Part shown: positions 22,031 through 32,486 of the stretch, in pieces
Layout of the letters: each line of letters begins with the position of its first letter
Position numbering within the stretch: the first letter of the stretch is position 1
Assembly (NCBI RefSeq): GCF_026745355.1
Contig: NC_079206.1
Location: 17,651,582 to 17,715,581 of the forward strand
From: Beta vulgaris subsp. vulgaris
Lineage: Eukaryota; Streptophyta; Magnoliopsida; Caryophyllales; Amaranthaceae
Length of the DNA stretch: 64,000 nt
Direction of reading: 5' to 3'
Position numbers and translations under genes: made by a program
Notes under the pieces: model-generated
The model's input: only the letters and a program-made list of their open reading frames with translations
What the model was told of the DNA's origin: nothing
Database searches by the model: none

Positions 22031-23960
22031 GAGTGGTGGAAGTGCTGAACTTGCAACAGCTATTGCCCAACAACTTCAGGAGATGTTGAAGCTGGGCTCT
22101 AGCTCCAGCAATATAGCAGCTAAGCAGGGAGGTGATGATACTGATGATGAAATTGACAATCACTTTGCAGGTATGGTGTCTTGTCATTTTGTTAAAAACA
22201 TGAGTGATGCATGGATAATAGATTCTGGTGCCTCAGACCATATGATTGCTAAACTGGAGCAACTTCATAATGTAAGAAAATTACTTCACAAGCCTAGGGT
22301 TAATCTACCTAATGGTGGTGTTGCCTATGTAACTCACATAGGAAATGTATTTCTTAAAAATGGCATTGAACTCAAGGAATTTATTCATTCCTGAATTCAA
22401 GCAAAATCTTTTGTCTGTGCAAAAGTTGTGTGAACATGATAAATGTGTTGTAATGTTTCACAAAGATCACTGTGTTCTGCAGGATTGCACAACACAAGAA
22501 ACTAGGGACATAGGAAATGCCACTGGGGGACTCTACTACCTTCAAAATCAGCCAAACACCAGCCAAGATACAAGACTCAGCTTCAAACACAATACAACTC
22601 ATCACCCAAGACAACCTAAGGCAAATACTAGCCAAAATAGTGCTATGAATGTAACTCACAACAGTGAGAATTTTGTTTTTGATGACTCTCTGTTGTTTAA
22701 AGAAATGTGTAATGAAGTTAAAGTTTGCAATGCAAAGTCTTTCAACTACTCTCTATGGCATGTTAGACTTGGACATGCCCCACAAGCAAGCTCAAATATA
22801 TCTTGTTTAAAGAAATACCTTGAAACTAATCAAAATGAGATGTGTCTTTCTTGTCCTATGGCTAAACTCACAAAATCTCCTTTTCCCTTGAGTAATACCT
22901 CAGTGGCAGGACCTTTTGACTTAATCCATATTGATATATGGGGTCCCTACAGAGTCCCTTACAAAGGAAAGTTTAGATTCTTTCTTACTATAGTAGATGA
23001 TTACACAAGAGCAACTTGGGTACATCTACTAAAGAATAAATCAGACTCCTCAGTACTATTAAAAACTTTTGTGTGTTTGCAAGAACTCAATTTGACAGGA
23101 AAGTAAGAATAATCAGATCTGATAATGCCTTGGAATTCAAAGATCAAGGTTGTGTTGGCTGGTTCACAGATCAAGGCATAGTATTCATCAGACAAGTTGT
23201 GTAGATAGACCTCAACAGAATGGGGTAGTGGAGAGGAAACATAGGCATCTACTTGAAATAAGTAGAGCCTTGAGGTTTGGAACAGGATTGTCATTAGCCT
23301 ACTGGGGAGATTGTGTTGTTACTGCTGCACATATAATAAACAGGTTACCTACACCTGTTATTAAAAACAAAACTCCATATGAGATGATGTTTGGGAGAGA
23401 GCCTGACTACTCACACTTGAAGAGCTTTGGGTGCTTTGCTATGGCTTATAATCCTGATAGAGAGAAAGATAAATTTGCTGCAAAAGCTGTGCCTTGTTTG
23501 TTCTTGGGCTACCCTGATACTCAGAAGGGGTATAAGCTGGAAAACTTGCTCACTCACAAGCAGTTTGTATCAAGAGATGTGAGATTCTATGAGCACATCT
23601 TTCCTAAACTAAAAACTAAAACTCACACCTTCATGAACCCTATACCTGTTGACCTACCTAACCTTGTACCCAGTGATGTTGATACTGATCTACCTGAGTC
23701 CTCACCAGAAGCTGTTCATGAGCCTAACCTACCTGAACCTGAACTACCTAACCAAACACATGAACAAACTCCTCAAATACAACCTACTGAGATCCCTACC
23801 ATCACTAATCAACCTATACCTACACCTCTACCTGTTAGAAAATCTACAAGAATTTCAAAAACTCCTACATGGCTCAAAGACTTTGTTGTCACTTCACAAA
23901 AGAACCAGTTGATGAGCAAGCTAAAGAAGTAACTCTGTAATATCCACAGATGTTAATGAG
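22029..23960 (+). pseudogene. Copia protease and integrase (frameshifted)
   Basis: Frame 22029-22394 ends with the protease motif WIIDSGASDHM. Frame 22345-23106 overlaps it and has the pre-integrase LWHVRLGH, CLSCPMAKL of the zinc finger and the first catalytic Asp in HIDIWGPY. After a shift near 23100 the second Asp is seen in RSDNALEF (about 23115-23140). The frame 23150-23932 has PQQNGVVERKH with the catalytic Glu, followed by a Pro/Thr-rich tether (about 23700-23900). All catalytic residues survive but lie in different frames. Confidence 0.92.
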
Positions 23961-25576
23961 CATTTTGTGAATATGGTCAACAAGTTGTAGAAAGCAAGGA
24001 GCCTAGATCCTACATTGAAGCAGCTGCACAACCTGGTTGGGTGGCAGCAATGGAACAAGAGCTTGCTGCTCTTGAAAAGAATGAGACTTGGGAAATAACA
24101 AAGCTTCCACCCGGTAGAAAAGCTATTGGCTGTAGATGGGTGTATAAAACCAAATACAAGGCTGATGGAAGTGTAGAGAGGAAGAAAGCAAGGTTGGTTA
24201 TACAAGGGTGTAATCAAAAGAAAGGAGTAGAATACACTGAAACATATGCTCCAGTAGCCAAGATGAGTACTATAAGAGCCCTGTTGGCTGTGGCAGCAAT
24301 GAACAAGTGGCACACTTGTCAAATGGATGTGCAAAATGCATTTCTGCATGGAGATCTAAAAGAGGAGATATTCATGCATATACCACCAGGCTATATTCCA
24401 CCTATTAATCATGCAAGTCAGAGGGAGAATGACAACTCAGTGTGTAGACTCAAGAAAGCTTTATATGGGCTGAAACAGGCCCCTAGACAGTGGTTTGCCA
24501 AACTGTCTAGTGCCCTTTTGTCATTTGGTTTTAAACAGTCTCATGCAGATCATTCCCTATTTGTGCAAGAAGATGACAGTCATTTTACAGCTGTGCTAAT
24601 TTATGTGGATGACTTGATAATTACTGGCAACAGTATTACAGCCATCACACACCTTAAACACCTTCTTAGCACCACTTTTCATATGAAGGATCGGGAAATT
24701 TAAGCTACTTCCTAGGTATGGAGTTCACTGTCACTTCACAAGGAATCTTCATTCTCACAAAGAAAATATGCTCTTGACCTACTCTCTGAATATGGTATTG
24801 ACAAACAAAAGTCTCTCAAGCTTCCTATTGACACTCATGTCAAACTGGAACCACAAAAGGGTACACCTTTACCTCATCCTGAAAACTATAGAAGACTAGT
24901 AGGTCAATTGATCTACCTTACTCTCTCAAGGCCTGATATTAACTTCTCTGTTCAGCTGCTAAGTCAATTCATGCAGGCCCCTACTTCTATTCATATGCAA
25001 GCAGCTAGAAGAGTGTTGAGATACATTAAACAAGCTCCTGCACAAGGCATTCTTCTAGCTAGCAACACTGCAGCTAAGCTTACAGCATATTGTGATTCAG
25101 ATTGGGCCTCATGTCCCTTTTCCAGGAGATCTACTACTGGGTATTGCATTTTACTAGGATCTTCTCCTGTATCATGGAAGAGCAAGAAGCAGAGTGTGGT
25201 AGCTAGGTCATCAGCTGAAGCTGAATACAGGGCCATGGCCCTTACTACTTGTGAAGTCACTTGGCTAATGTCCCTTCTCAAAGACTTGGGGCTCAAGCAC
25301 TTAAACCCAGCTGCTTTGAAGTGTGATAACCAGGCAGCCTTGTCTATAGCAGCTAATCCTGTTTATCATGAAAGGACAAAGCACATTGAAGTGGATTGTC
25401 ACTTCATCCGAGAGAAAATAACTAATGGGATCATCAAGCCTTCCTATGTTCCTTCCAAAGAGCAGCTTGTTGATGTACTGACAAAGGCTCTACCTACCTA
25501 CCAGCATAAGAAGCTTCTAGGCAAGATGGGAGTGCAACTAGCATCACACTCTCATCTTGAGAGGGAGTGTAAATGA
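23961..25576 (+). pseudogene. Copia reverse transcriptase and RNase H (frameshifted)
   Basis: Frame 24041-24703 is the copia RT: RLVIQGCNQKKGVEY is followed by ETYAPVAKM, CQMDVQNAFLHGDL, ALYGLKQAPRQWF and the catalytic YVDDLIITGN (about 24602-24631). It shifts at about 24695 and again near 24765. Frame 24908-25576 holds the connection ([17 protein letters not shown]) and RNase H, with [28 protein letters not shown] and KCDNQAAL. The stop lies inside the 3' LTR start. All catalytic acidic residues can be read. Confidence 0.93.
25557..25567 (+). other. Polypurine tract of copia element
   Basis: TTGAGAGGGAG directly before the 3' LTR start at 25568. Confidence 0.8.
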
Positions 25577-25897
25577 TAGAAGCTGTGTTTGTAGTCTAAC
25601 ATGTGAGCTGCACATGTTTAGTAAGTTGTACATGTCTATATAGTAATCAGCACATGTCTTTAGTAACCTAGCTGTCTTGGATCACGTGAGGATCCTTCTA
25701 GGGATTAGGGCTGTGTCCTTAGTATATAAGACAGCATAGGTCATCAGGTTGTAATCAATCAATACATAACAGAATATATGTTACTGAAAACAAGGAGGAG
25801 CCGCCTTTGAGCTACCTACCTTCATTCAAGTATATTCTCAGCTATACTTGGAAATGTCAGTAGATTTCACAACACTCTTAGCCTAAATTTGTTTACA
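25568..25897 (+). repeat. 3' LTR of copia element
   Basis: 330 bp, identical by eye to the 5' LTR except for one missing A. Its right end lies 215 bp upstream of the paralogue 2 start codon, in the same orientation as the gene. Confidence 0.95.
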
Positions 25898-26112
25898 ATT
25901 TAATATCAACCTAACTTCCACCAGCTGTCCCTCCACATCGTACTGCGTTTCTTTCTTCCCCTGTTATAGGCTTCTCTAAAACTCACAACAACAAAGTTTT
26001 AGCATTATATATGCATGTCTACTAGTAAATGTGATAAACCTATCTCTTCATCATCCTACCCACCTTAATATCAATCTTACAAAATACCCTTTTTTTTCTG
26101 TCCCCTCAAAAC
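25898..26112 (+). promoter_or_regulatory. Proximal promoter and leader of paralogue 2
   Basis: Retains TATCAACCTAACTTCC (about 25904-25919), shared with the promoter of paralogue 1. The copia element has inserted immediately upstream of this conserved block and cut it off from the distal region. A pyrimidine-rich run (CCCTTTTTTTTCTGTCCCC, about 26087-26105) precedes the ATG. Confidence 0.5.
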
Positions 26113-26568
26113 ATGCCAGGAAAATTGCCGAAGTTCTCATATCAGAAGCTAAGAAAAGAAGTCATATCTGAAGAAGATCAAGAACGTGAAAGCAAAGAAA
26201 GAAAAGTCGATGTTAATTATAAGAGATCATCATTATTATCAAGAATTAGCTGGTTTGGTAAGCTTAAAAAGAGAAAACTTAGAATAAAATTTTCTGGGTT
26301 TAAAAGGTTTTTCAAGATCAGAAGAATTAAGGGTGCAAGATCATCACTTTCATTTTCTAAGATATTGAAGAGATTGAAAGAAAGCCAATCACATCTTGGT
26401 GATATCTTTGCTGGGAACTACTTGTTCATGCAAGTTAGTCCTGCTTCTCTCAAGAGTAACACCACTAATTGTGTGGTTAATCCTAATATTAATTATAATC
26501 ATGTATATAATAATTACAATGGTACTAGTAAGTTTCCTGGTTTTTCACACTTTAATTTAATGTATTAA
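26113..26568 (+). CDS. Small basic plant protein, paralogue 2
   Basis: A single-exon ORF of 151 residues, paralogous to 17555-18013. It has the same block order: KFSYQKLRKEVIS near the N-terminus, a charged linker rich in Glu/Lys/Arg, the basic middle (LKKRKLRIKFSGFKRFFKIR) and the C-terminal block (LKRLKESQSHLGDIF, then GNYLFMQVSP). The C-terminal tail is Asn/Tyr-rich. The family is not recognised. Differences between the copies are mostly conservative (K/R, I/L/V), which argues for purifying selection on both. Expression may now be influenced by the copia LTR 215 bp upstream. Downstream lies a 5'-truncated LINE. Confidence 0.85.
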   Translation: MPGKLPKFSYQKLRKEVISEEDQERESKERKVDVNYKRSSLLSRISWFGKLKKRKLRIKFSGFKRFFKIRRIKGARSSLSFSKILKRLKESQSHLGDIFAGNYLFMQVSPASLKSNTTNCVVNPNINYNHVYNNYNGTSKFPGFSHFNLMY

Positions 26569-26969
26569 TGAAGCCTAAGTTTTATGCATTTGAATGTTAT
26601 GTGTATGAGTATCAAGGGTATTTTCAGTTTCAAGTGTACTCAAATCTCTAATATCAATCTGATAAGGTATGTAAATTGTCGGTACTAAGCTTTTATGATA
26701 CTTGAATTTATATGAGGCAAAGAGCTACTTGTACTATTAATGGTCTAGTGGACTAGTAATGTTGTAAACTTTAATCATATGTACTTCACATAGTCTCTTC
26801 TTTCACTTGGTAAGTTACATTTGTAACCTAGGAAGCCAATTATGCAGTTTTTATGATAAGGAATTATTGTTGGATGGTTTTCAAATTGAGTTTCGCTCTC
26901 TCAGTCACACAGTGTCCATATCAAGTTTGGAGATAGTTAAAGCAAACCAAACAAGCTCTTATAAAAGGT
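26569..26969. other. 3' flank of paralogue 2, no gene recognised
   Basis: Probable 3' UTR and flank. The 60-codon frame at 26807-26989 runs into the LINE start and has no recognisable motif. Confidence 0.4.
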
Positions 26970-27199
26970 TGAATGTGGAAGATTGGTAATGGTAGAAATA
27001 CTTATACTTTTTCACAACTCTGGATAATTAAGAATGGTATTTAGGAGGCCAATGCTTCAATAACTTTATCCCAAGCTCAGAAGCTAAAAGTGCACCATCC
27101 TATAAATTCAAAAACTCATATCTGGAAGCAAGATATGGTCAAGCATTTTTTTTTCTATTTTAAGGACGCCCAATCAATCCTGACAATGGAATTACCTTC

Positions 27200-27878
27200 T
27201 GTTGGAATAAGAGTTGCGCAAAGGCAGGAATTAGATAACTTTGAAGGCTGTGCCGTGATAGGAGATCACTGACTTGAAAGCAATTACGGCCCGACAATGG
27301 TGGTTATCGATCTTGGCCGGAATGCTCCCCAAGGTTTACACAGCAGCTAAGAATGCCACCACTAGCAAACTGAGCTTTAGAGAAAAGCACGAAAACCCAG
27401 GAATAGAGAAGAGAAGGGAAGAGAGAAGAGTGTTTGTTTTTTGTGTGTCTGACTGAACAGAATGGCACTGATTTTATAGGGAAGAATCAAGCCAAAAAAC
27501 GGATAGCAATCAAGACAGAAATCAATGGGCGGATAATTAGGGATTGCCATGAATACTGTAACGGTAAAACGTTACAGAATTCCAACAGCCACCACACACG
27601 CGTAGCTCCCGGGTCCAAAACTTTAGTTAAGTTAAGTTTATTCCCCAAAGCCCAAAGCCCAAGGCCCATGGCCCTGGCCCGGTCCGGGCGGGCGGCGCGC
27701 GCGTGTGTGATAGCAAGCCCAAACCAAACATATCATCCAACCACAAAAGCATCTCTAGTCACAACTCAATAGATGGAAGGAGGGAGGAAATATATAAACA
27801 TGAAGAAATTCCCTCCCACAAGCAATGTGGGACAAACAAGAAAATGAGCCAAGGCTTTTCCAAGCCTTAACTCCAACA
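27200..27878 (-). repeat. 3' LTR of minus-strand copia
   Basis: Matches 32487-33199. Differs mainly near 27635-27680, where the other LTR has extra CCCATGG repeats. Next to it (27879-27890) ATCCCCCACAAA is the polypurine tract read on the opposite strand. Confidence 0.94.
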
Positions 27879-28416
27879 ATCCCCCACAAAGGCTCAGAAA
27901 AGCAAAAGAAATTCCTGGGTAAGGAAAGGAAAGTACTAAACACCAATATCTTTCGATTTGAATTGATGCATAGTGAAATGAGGCAACAACTTACTATCTA
28001 GTGAGTGAATTACTCTTGAACTCACCAGAGTTCCGTTGAGACCCCCACAACACATACCTACCTTAAGATCGTGCAATCTCCGCGATACATCACAAGCGCT
28101 TTATAGCCATGCGCATACCTTGGGTCTAATAAGTGCTCTAGAAAGACAGCCCAGTCTTTCATAGAAGGCGGCTTAACCTCCACACTTACGTAGGTAGTCC
28201 ATCAAGTGTTTCTCAATAACACCACCCCGGAGGGATATGGAACTATTAAGAGCAAAATGCTCAACCTCTCAATGTATATCCATCAAGTGCGTCTCAGAAG
28301 CACCACCAATAGGCTATGGATAAAAGCACTACCATGTGTCATAGGGATGGGAAATGTAGTGCAAGTTAAGATTTCATGGCTTCGTTTGACCACAAACGGG
28401 TATCCACCATAAGATC
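27879..28416. other. 3' untranslated region of minus-strand copia
   Basis: Non-coding stretch between the polypurine tract and the RNase H stop. Two loosely repeated segments (about 28195-28260 and 28285-28330, each with ATCAAGTG and a CACCACC word) are visible. Confidence 0.5.
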
Positions 28417-29260
28417 TCAACTAATGGGCTTTAGCCCCATCCCCCTCGACGACTCTAGGACAACTCTCCTAGATAACCCCTTAGTAAAGGGGTCTGCAAG
28501 ATTTCTTTCGGACCTCACATAGTCCAAAGAAATCACCCCATTTTTCAGGAGTTGTTTGACGACTCCATGTCTGATCCGTATGTGTCTCTTCTTACCATTG
28601 TAGACACTGTTCTTAGCAACACCAATGGCTGCTTGAGAATCACAATGAAGAGAGACAGGTGACCCTGTCCACCCCATAAAGGAACATCAGACAACAAGTT
28701 TCTCAACCATTCAGCTTCTTGCCCTGCCAACTCGAGGGCAATGAACTCAGACTCCATGGTGGAACGTGCTATACAAGTCTGTTTCGAAGACTTCCACGAT
28801 ATAGCACCACCACCAAGGGTAAACACATAGCCACTAGTTGAACTAATCTCATCATTACCAGATACCCAGTTTGCATCACAAAATCCTTCAAGAACAGCAG
28901 GAAATTTAGAATAGTGCAAACAAAAATCAACAGTTCCTTTTAGGTATCTGAAAGACGATGAAGAGCACTCCAGTGTTCATTACTAGGGTTATGTGTATAT
29001 CTACTAAGTCTACTCACTGCATAAGCTATGTCAGGTCGAGTACAGTTCATGAGGTACATCAAACTACCTATGATTTTCGCATATTCACTTTGAGAGACAC
29101 TTTCACCTAAGTTCTTGGTCAAATGAATACTAGAATCATAGGGAGAACTCACTGGAACAACATCAAAGGAATTAAACTTTTTAAGCACCTTTTCCACATA
29201 ATGAGACTGGCTAAGGGAAATGCGACCGGAGACTCTCTTAAGTCTGACTCCTAAAATCAC
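28417..29260 (-). pseudogene. Copia connection and RNase H (frameshifted)
   Basis: Minus-strand frames 28940-29260 ([36 protein letters not shown]), 28545-28919 ([40 protein letters not shown]) and 28417-28677 ([30 protein letters not shown]) together give the end of pol. Catalytic Asp and Glu residues of RNase H are present. Two frame changes lie between them. Confidence 0.92.
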
Positions 29261-30301
29261 ATCTGCTTCCCCAAATCTTTCATCTCAAATTTTGAAGACA
29301 AGAAAAGTTTAGTATCATTAACCACCTTTAAGTTGTTACCAAAAATCAGCATGTCATCCACATAAAGACATATAATCACACAATCTGATCCTATCAATTT
29401 TGAATAAACACAAGAATCAGAATTGTTTACAATGAAACCATTTGACACCACAGTACTATCAAATTTTTCATACCATTGTTTTGGTGCTTGTTTGAGACCA
29501 TATAAGGACTTCCTCAATTTGCACACTTTATCTTCTTGACCTAACACCACGAAACCCTCAGGTTGAGACATGTAAATCTCCTCCTCTAAGTCACCATTCA
29601 GGAAAGCAGTCTTAACATCCATCTGATGTATAACTAAGTCATGAATAGCAGCAAGAGCAAGCAGGGTCCTAATAGTGGCTATCTTAGTCACAGGAGAATA
29701 AGTGTCAAAGTAATCTAGTCCTTTCCTCTGAGTGAAGCCCCTGATGACAAGCCTAGCTTTAAACCTCTCATAGTTCCATCAGGTCTCAACTTTTTTTAAA
29801 GATCCATTTACTTCTATGGTCTTTGATCCCTTAGGTAAGTCAGTTAACTCCCAAGTAGAGTTAGACACTATGGAATCTAACTCTCTTAATGGCCTCTTTC
29901 CAAAAACTGGCATCCACAGATCTCATTGCCTCATCAAAGGTCTTTGGGTCCTCTTCTATCATGAAAGCATAAACTAGTTCATCACTCAACAAGTCAACAC
30001 AAGAACTTTCAGATAGAAAAGCAGTAACAAAATCAGAACCAAAGTCTTTTGCTACTCTAGGTCTCTTACTTCTCCTAGGCTCATCTACGACAGAGAACTA
30101 CTAGCATGCATGTCAACTGAACTACTACTCAAAGTCAAATCAGCAGGAGTATCACAAGTAGGTAGAACATCATGCGTAGAACAAGTAGATAAATCAACAG
30201 CAGGAGAAGAACAAGAAGGCACAGATGCAACATCACCTTTTTTCAAAGGAAAACATGTTCAAAAAACTCAGCATCTCTGTACTCACAGATAGACCTATCA
30301 C
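29257..30301 (-). pseudogene. Copia reverse transcriptase (frameshifted)
   Basis: Minus-strand frame 29257-29691 contains MDVKTAFLNGDLEEEIYM, LYGLKQAPKQWYEKF and the catalytic box YVDDMLIFGNN. Upstream pieces (about 29690-30110) in other frames match the RT N-terminus. The stretch 30110-30300 is the Ser/Thr-rich tether between integrase and RT. Several breaks. Confidence 0.9.
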
Positions 30302-31861
30302 TCAAAGACATGAATCTATATGCAGCATGAGCATAACCAATGAATACAGCATCAAAAGTCTTAGGTCCATGTTTGACTTTTTATAGTCAGGAAGCCCAAC
30401 TTTGGCTAGACACCCCCACACTCTCAGAAAACTCAAGTTTGGAGGATAACCCTTCCATAGCTCATAAGGGGTCTTATCTAATCTTTTGTGAGGAACTCGG
30501 TTAAGAACATGACAAGCTGAAAGAACAGCTTCCCCCCACATTTCATCAGGCAACCCAGAACTTACAAGCATAGCATTCATCATATTTTTCAAGGACCTAT
30601 TTTTCCTTTCAGCTATACCATTTTGTTGGGGTACATAAGGAGCACTAAGTTCATGAATGATTCCCAATTTCTCACAATGGTCATTCCAAGAGAAGTTCTC
30701 ATATTCTCTACCCCTATCAGACCTAACCCTCTTGATTTTCCTATCAAGTTGGTTTTCTACCTCGGCCTTATACTTCAAAAAAGCTTCCCCTGCCTCACTT
30801 TTGGTCTTAAGAAGGTATAACTTAGTGAACCTCGAGTAATCATCAACAAAGGAAATATACCAGAATTTTCCTCCTCTACTTCTAGTGTTCTGAAAGTCAG
30901 CTAAGTCTGTATGAACCAATTCTAGAAGTTGGGTGGTCCTTTGAGTCACAGTTTTGCAAGGTTTCTTGGTAAATTTTGCTTCAACACAAATAGGACACTT
31001 AGAAAACTCGGTTGAGGACAGATTAGGAATCAATTCTAAGGTCCTTAGTCTCTTAATAGAAGCAACATTCACATGTCCTAATCTACCGTGCCATAAATTT
31101 AAAGACTCAGCAATATAAGCAGAACCACAAACAGTTTTATTAATAGCAGATACAGAAGAAGCAACATTTAAAATAAACAAACCCCCACTCAGATACCCTT
31201 TCCCCACAAATTCCCCACCACGAGTCATTACAACCTTGTCAGCCTCAAAAACAATTTTCAAACCAGCTTTGTTTAACAAGGCACCAGACACTAGGTTACG
31301 ACGCATAGTAGGAACATACAAGACATTTGAAAGGGAGAGGGTTTTTCCAGAGGTAAGTTTTAGAGTGACCTTTCCATGTCCAAGCACTCCAGCAGTTGCT
31401 GCATTCCCCATGTAGACGCACTCACCTTCTGTTGCATCCTGGAAGTCATGGAGCAGCTCCTTGTTCGAACAGAAATGCCTTGAAGCCCCGGTGTCCAGAA
31501 TCCAGTCAGAACGATTTTCGACCAGATTTGCTTCAACAACCACAGCAGCAATAACATCATCCGAAACAGCAAGGTTAGCTTGAGGAGTTTCTTTTTGGAC
31601 AGAACCTTGGCGTTGAGGACATTGGTAAGCCTTATGATCAGGCTTTCCACACACATAGCACACAAAGGTCCTCTTTTGAATCTTACCACTTGGTTTGTTC
31701 ACTTTTCCTTGCTTCTTACCCTTGTTGAATACCTTCTTGCCCTTACCCTTGAACTTATCAGAACTTGGCGCAGCAACAGATTCCACCAGATTAGCTTTGG
31801 AAACATTGACAAGAGCCGAGTCCTGATTATATTTGATCCGGTTGGCCTCTTCAATCCTCAT
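30302..31861 (-). CDS. Copia gag end, protease and integrase, 519-codon open frame
   Basis: The longest retroelement frame in the window. Reading the minus strand: a Lys-rich segment, a zinc knuckle CYVCGKPDHKAYQCP, the protease active site WILDTGASRHFC, pre-integrase LWHGRLGH, integrase zinc finger CPICVEAKF, first Asp in VHTDLADF, second Asp in RSDRGREY, and catalytic Glu in PQQNGIAERKNRS. The frame is lost just after GCLAKVGLPDYKKS near 30385 by an apparent one-base deletion. Start is the first Met of an open frame, not a demonstrated start; gag proper begins upstream at 32459. Confidence 0.9.
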   Translation of the reverse strand: MRIEEANRIKYNQDSALVNVSKANLVESVAAPSSDKFKGKGKKVFNKGKKQGKVNKPSGKIQKRTFVCYVCGKPDHKAYQCPQRQGSVQKETPQANLAVSDDVIAAVVVEANLVENRSDWILDTGASRHFCSNKELLHDFQDATEGECVYMGNAATAGVLGHGKVTLKLTSGKTLSLSNVLYVPTMRRNLVSGALLNKAGLKIVFEADKVVMTRGGEFVGKGYLSGGLFILNVASSVSAINKTVCGSAYIAESLNLWHGRLGHVNVASIKRLRTLELIPNLSSTEFSKCPICVEAKFTKKPCKTVTQRTTQLLELVHTDLADFQNTRSRGGKFWYISFVDDYSRFTKLYLLKTKSEAGEAFLKYKAEVENQLDRKIKRVRSDRGREYENFSWNDHCEKLGIIHELSAPYVPQQNGIAERKNRSLKNMMNAMLVSSGLPDEMWGEAVLSACHVLNRVPHKRLDKTPYELWKGYPPNLSFLRVWGCLAKVGLPDYKKSNMDLRLLMLYSLVMLMLHIDSCL

Positions 31862-32459
31862 ATGGCTGATCAGTTCCTGAAGAGAAGAACTCTTTCCTAT
31901 GCTTCAGATTGTTACGGAACTCCCTCCAGGAAGGAGGAAATTTTTCCAGCAGAACATTAGCCTGGAAAACCTCAAGATTTTCATGTCCTCATTTAGAACA
32001 TCAGCACATAAATTTCGTAGACATGAACTTGGTCCATGACAGGTTTGTCATCAACCATTTGGAAAGACAGCCACTTTCCTACAACATATTTCTGTTTCCC
32101 AGCATCATCAGCCCCATATTTTTTCTCAAGGGCCTCCCAAATCAGTTTAGATGACTTATGAACCATAAACAAATCAAACAAATTATTAGTCATCAGATTA
32201 AGGAGATGGAAACGAACTGTTTTATTATCTTTTTCATATTTAAGAATTTTATCCTCATTCTGCTTAATGACAGCAGCAGAAGGAGAAGATGAATCAGCAG
32301 AAGCCGTAATGGCAGTGGGACAGTCATTGAACAGGACATATTAATATCCAGTTGCTCGAAAAACATAAGAAGTTTCTGAGCCCAGCGTTTGTAGTTATTT
32401 CCATCAAGGGACTCAAGTTTGGACAGATGAGCCATTGATTTGGTTGAACTTTCTGCCAT
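31862..32459 (-). pseudogene. Copia gag N-terminal part (frameshifted)
   Basis: The minus-strand ATG at 32459 starts a gag (SMAHLSKLESLDGNNYKRWA, LLMFFEQLDI). Frames 32193-32459 and 31993-32193 follow one another with shifts. WEALEKKYGADDAGKQKYVV is the usual gag central motif of copia. The leader between this ATG and the 5' LTR is only about 27 nt. Confidence 0.9.
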
Positions 32460-32486
32460 TGCAAATATTATTAATTGCTTTCAAAT

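Larger units (their letters stand above)
20572..25897 (+). mobile_element. Complete Ty1/copia retrotransposon with near-identical LTRs
   Basis: 5326 bp, flanked by a perfect 5-bp target duplication ATTTA (20567-20571 and 25898-25902). LTRs of 331 and 330 bp begin TGTAAATGATAG and end TTTGTTTACA; by eye they differ by a single A (ACAGAAATATATG versus ACAGAATATATG). It has a primer site and a polypurine tract. Domain order gag, protease, integrase, RT, RNase H identifies Ty1/copia. The coding region is broken by several frameshifts although the LTRs point to a very recent insertion. Confidence 0.97.
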
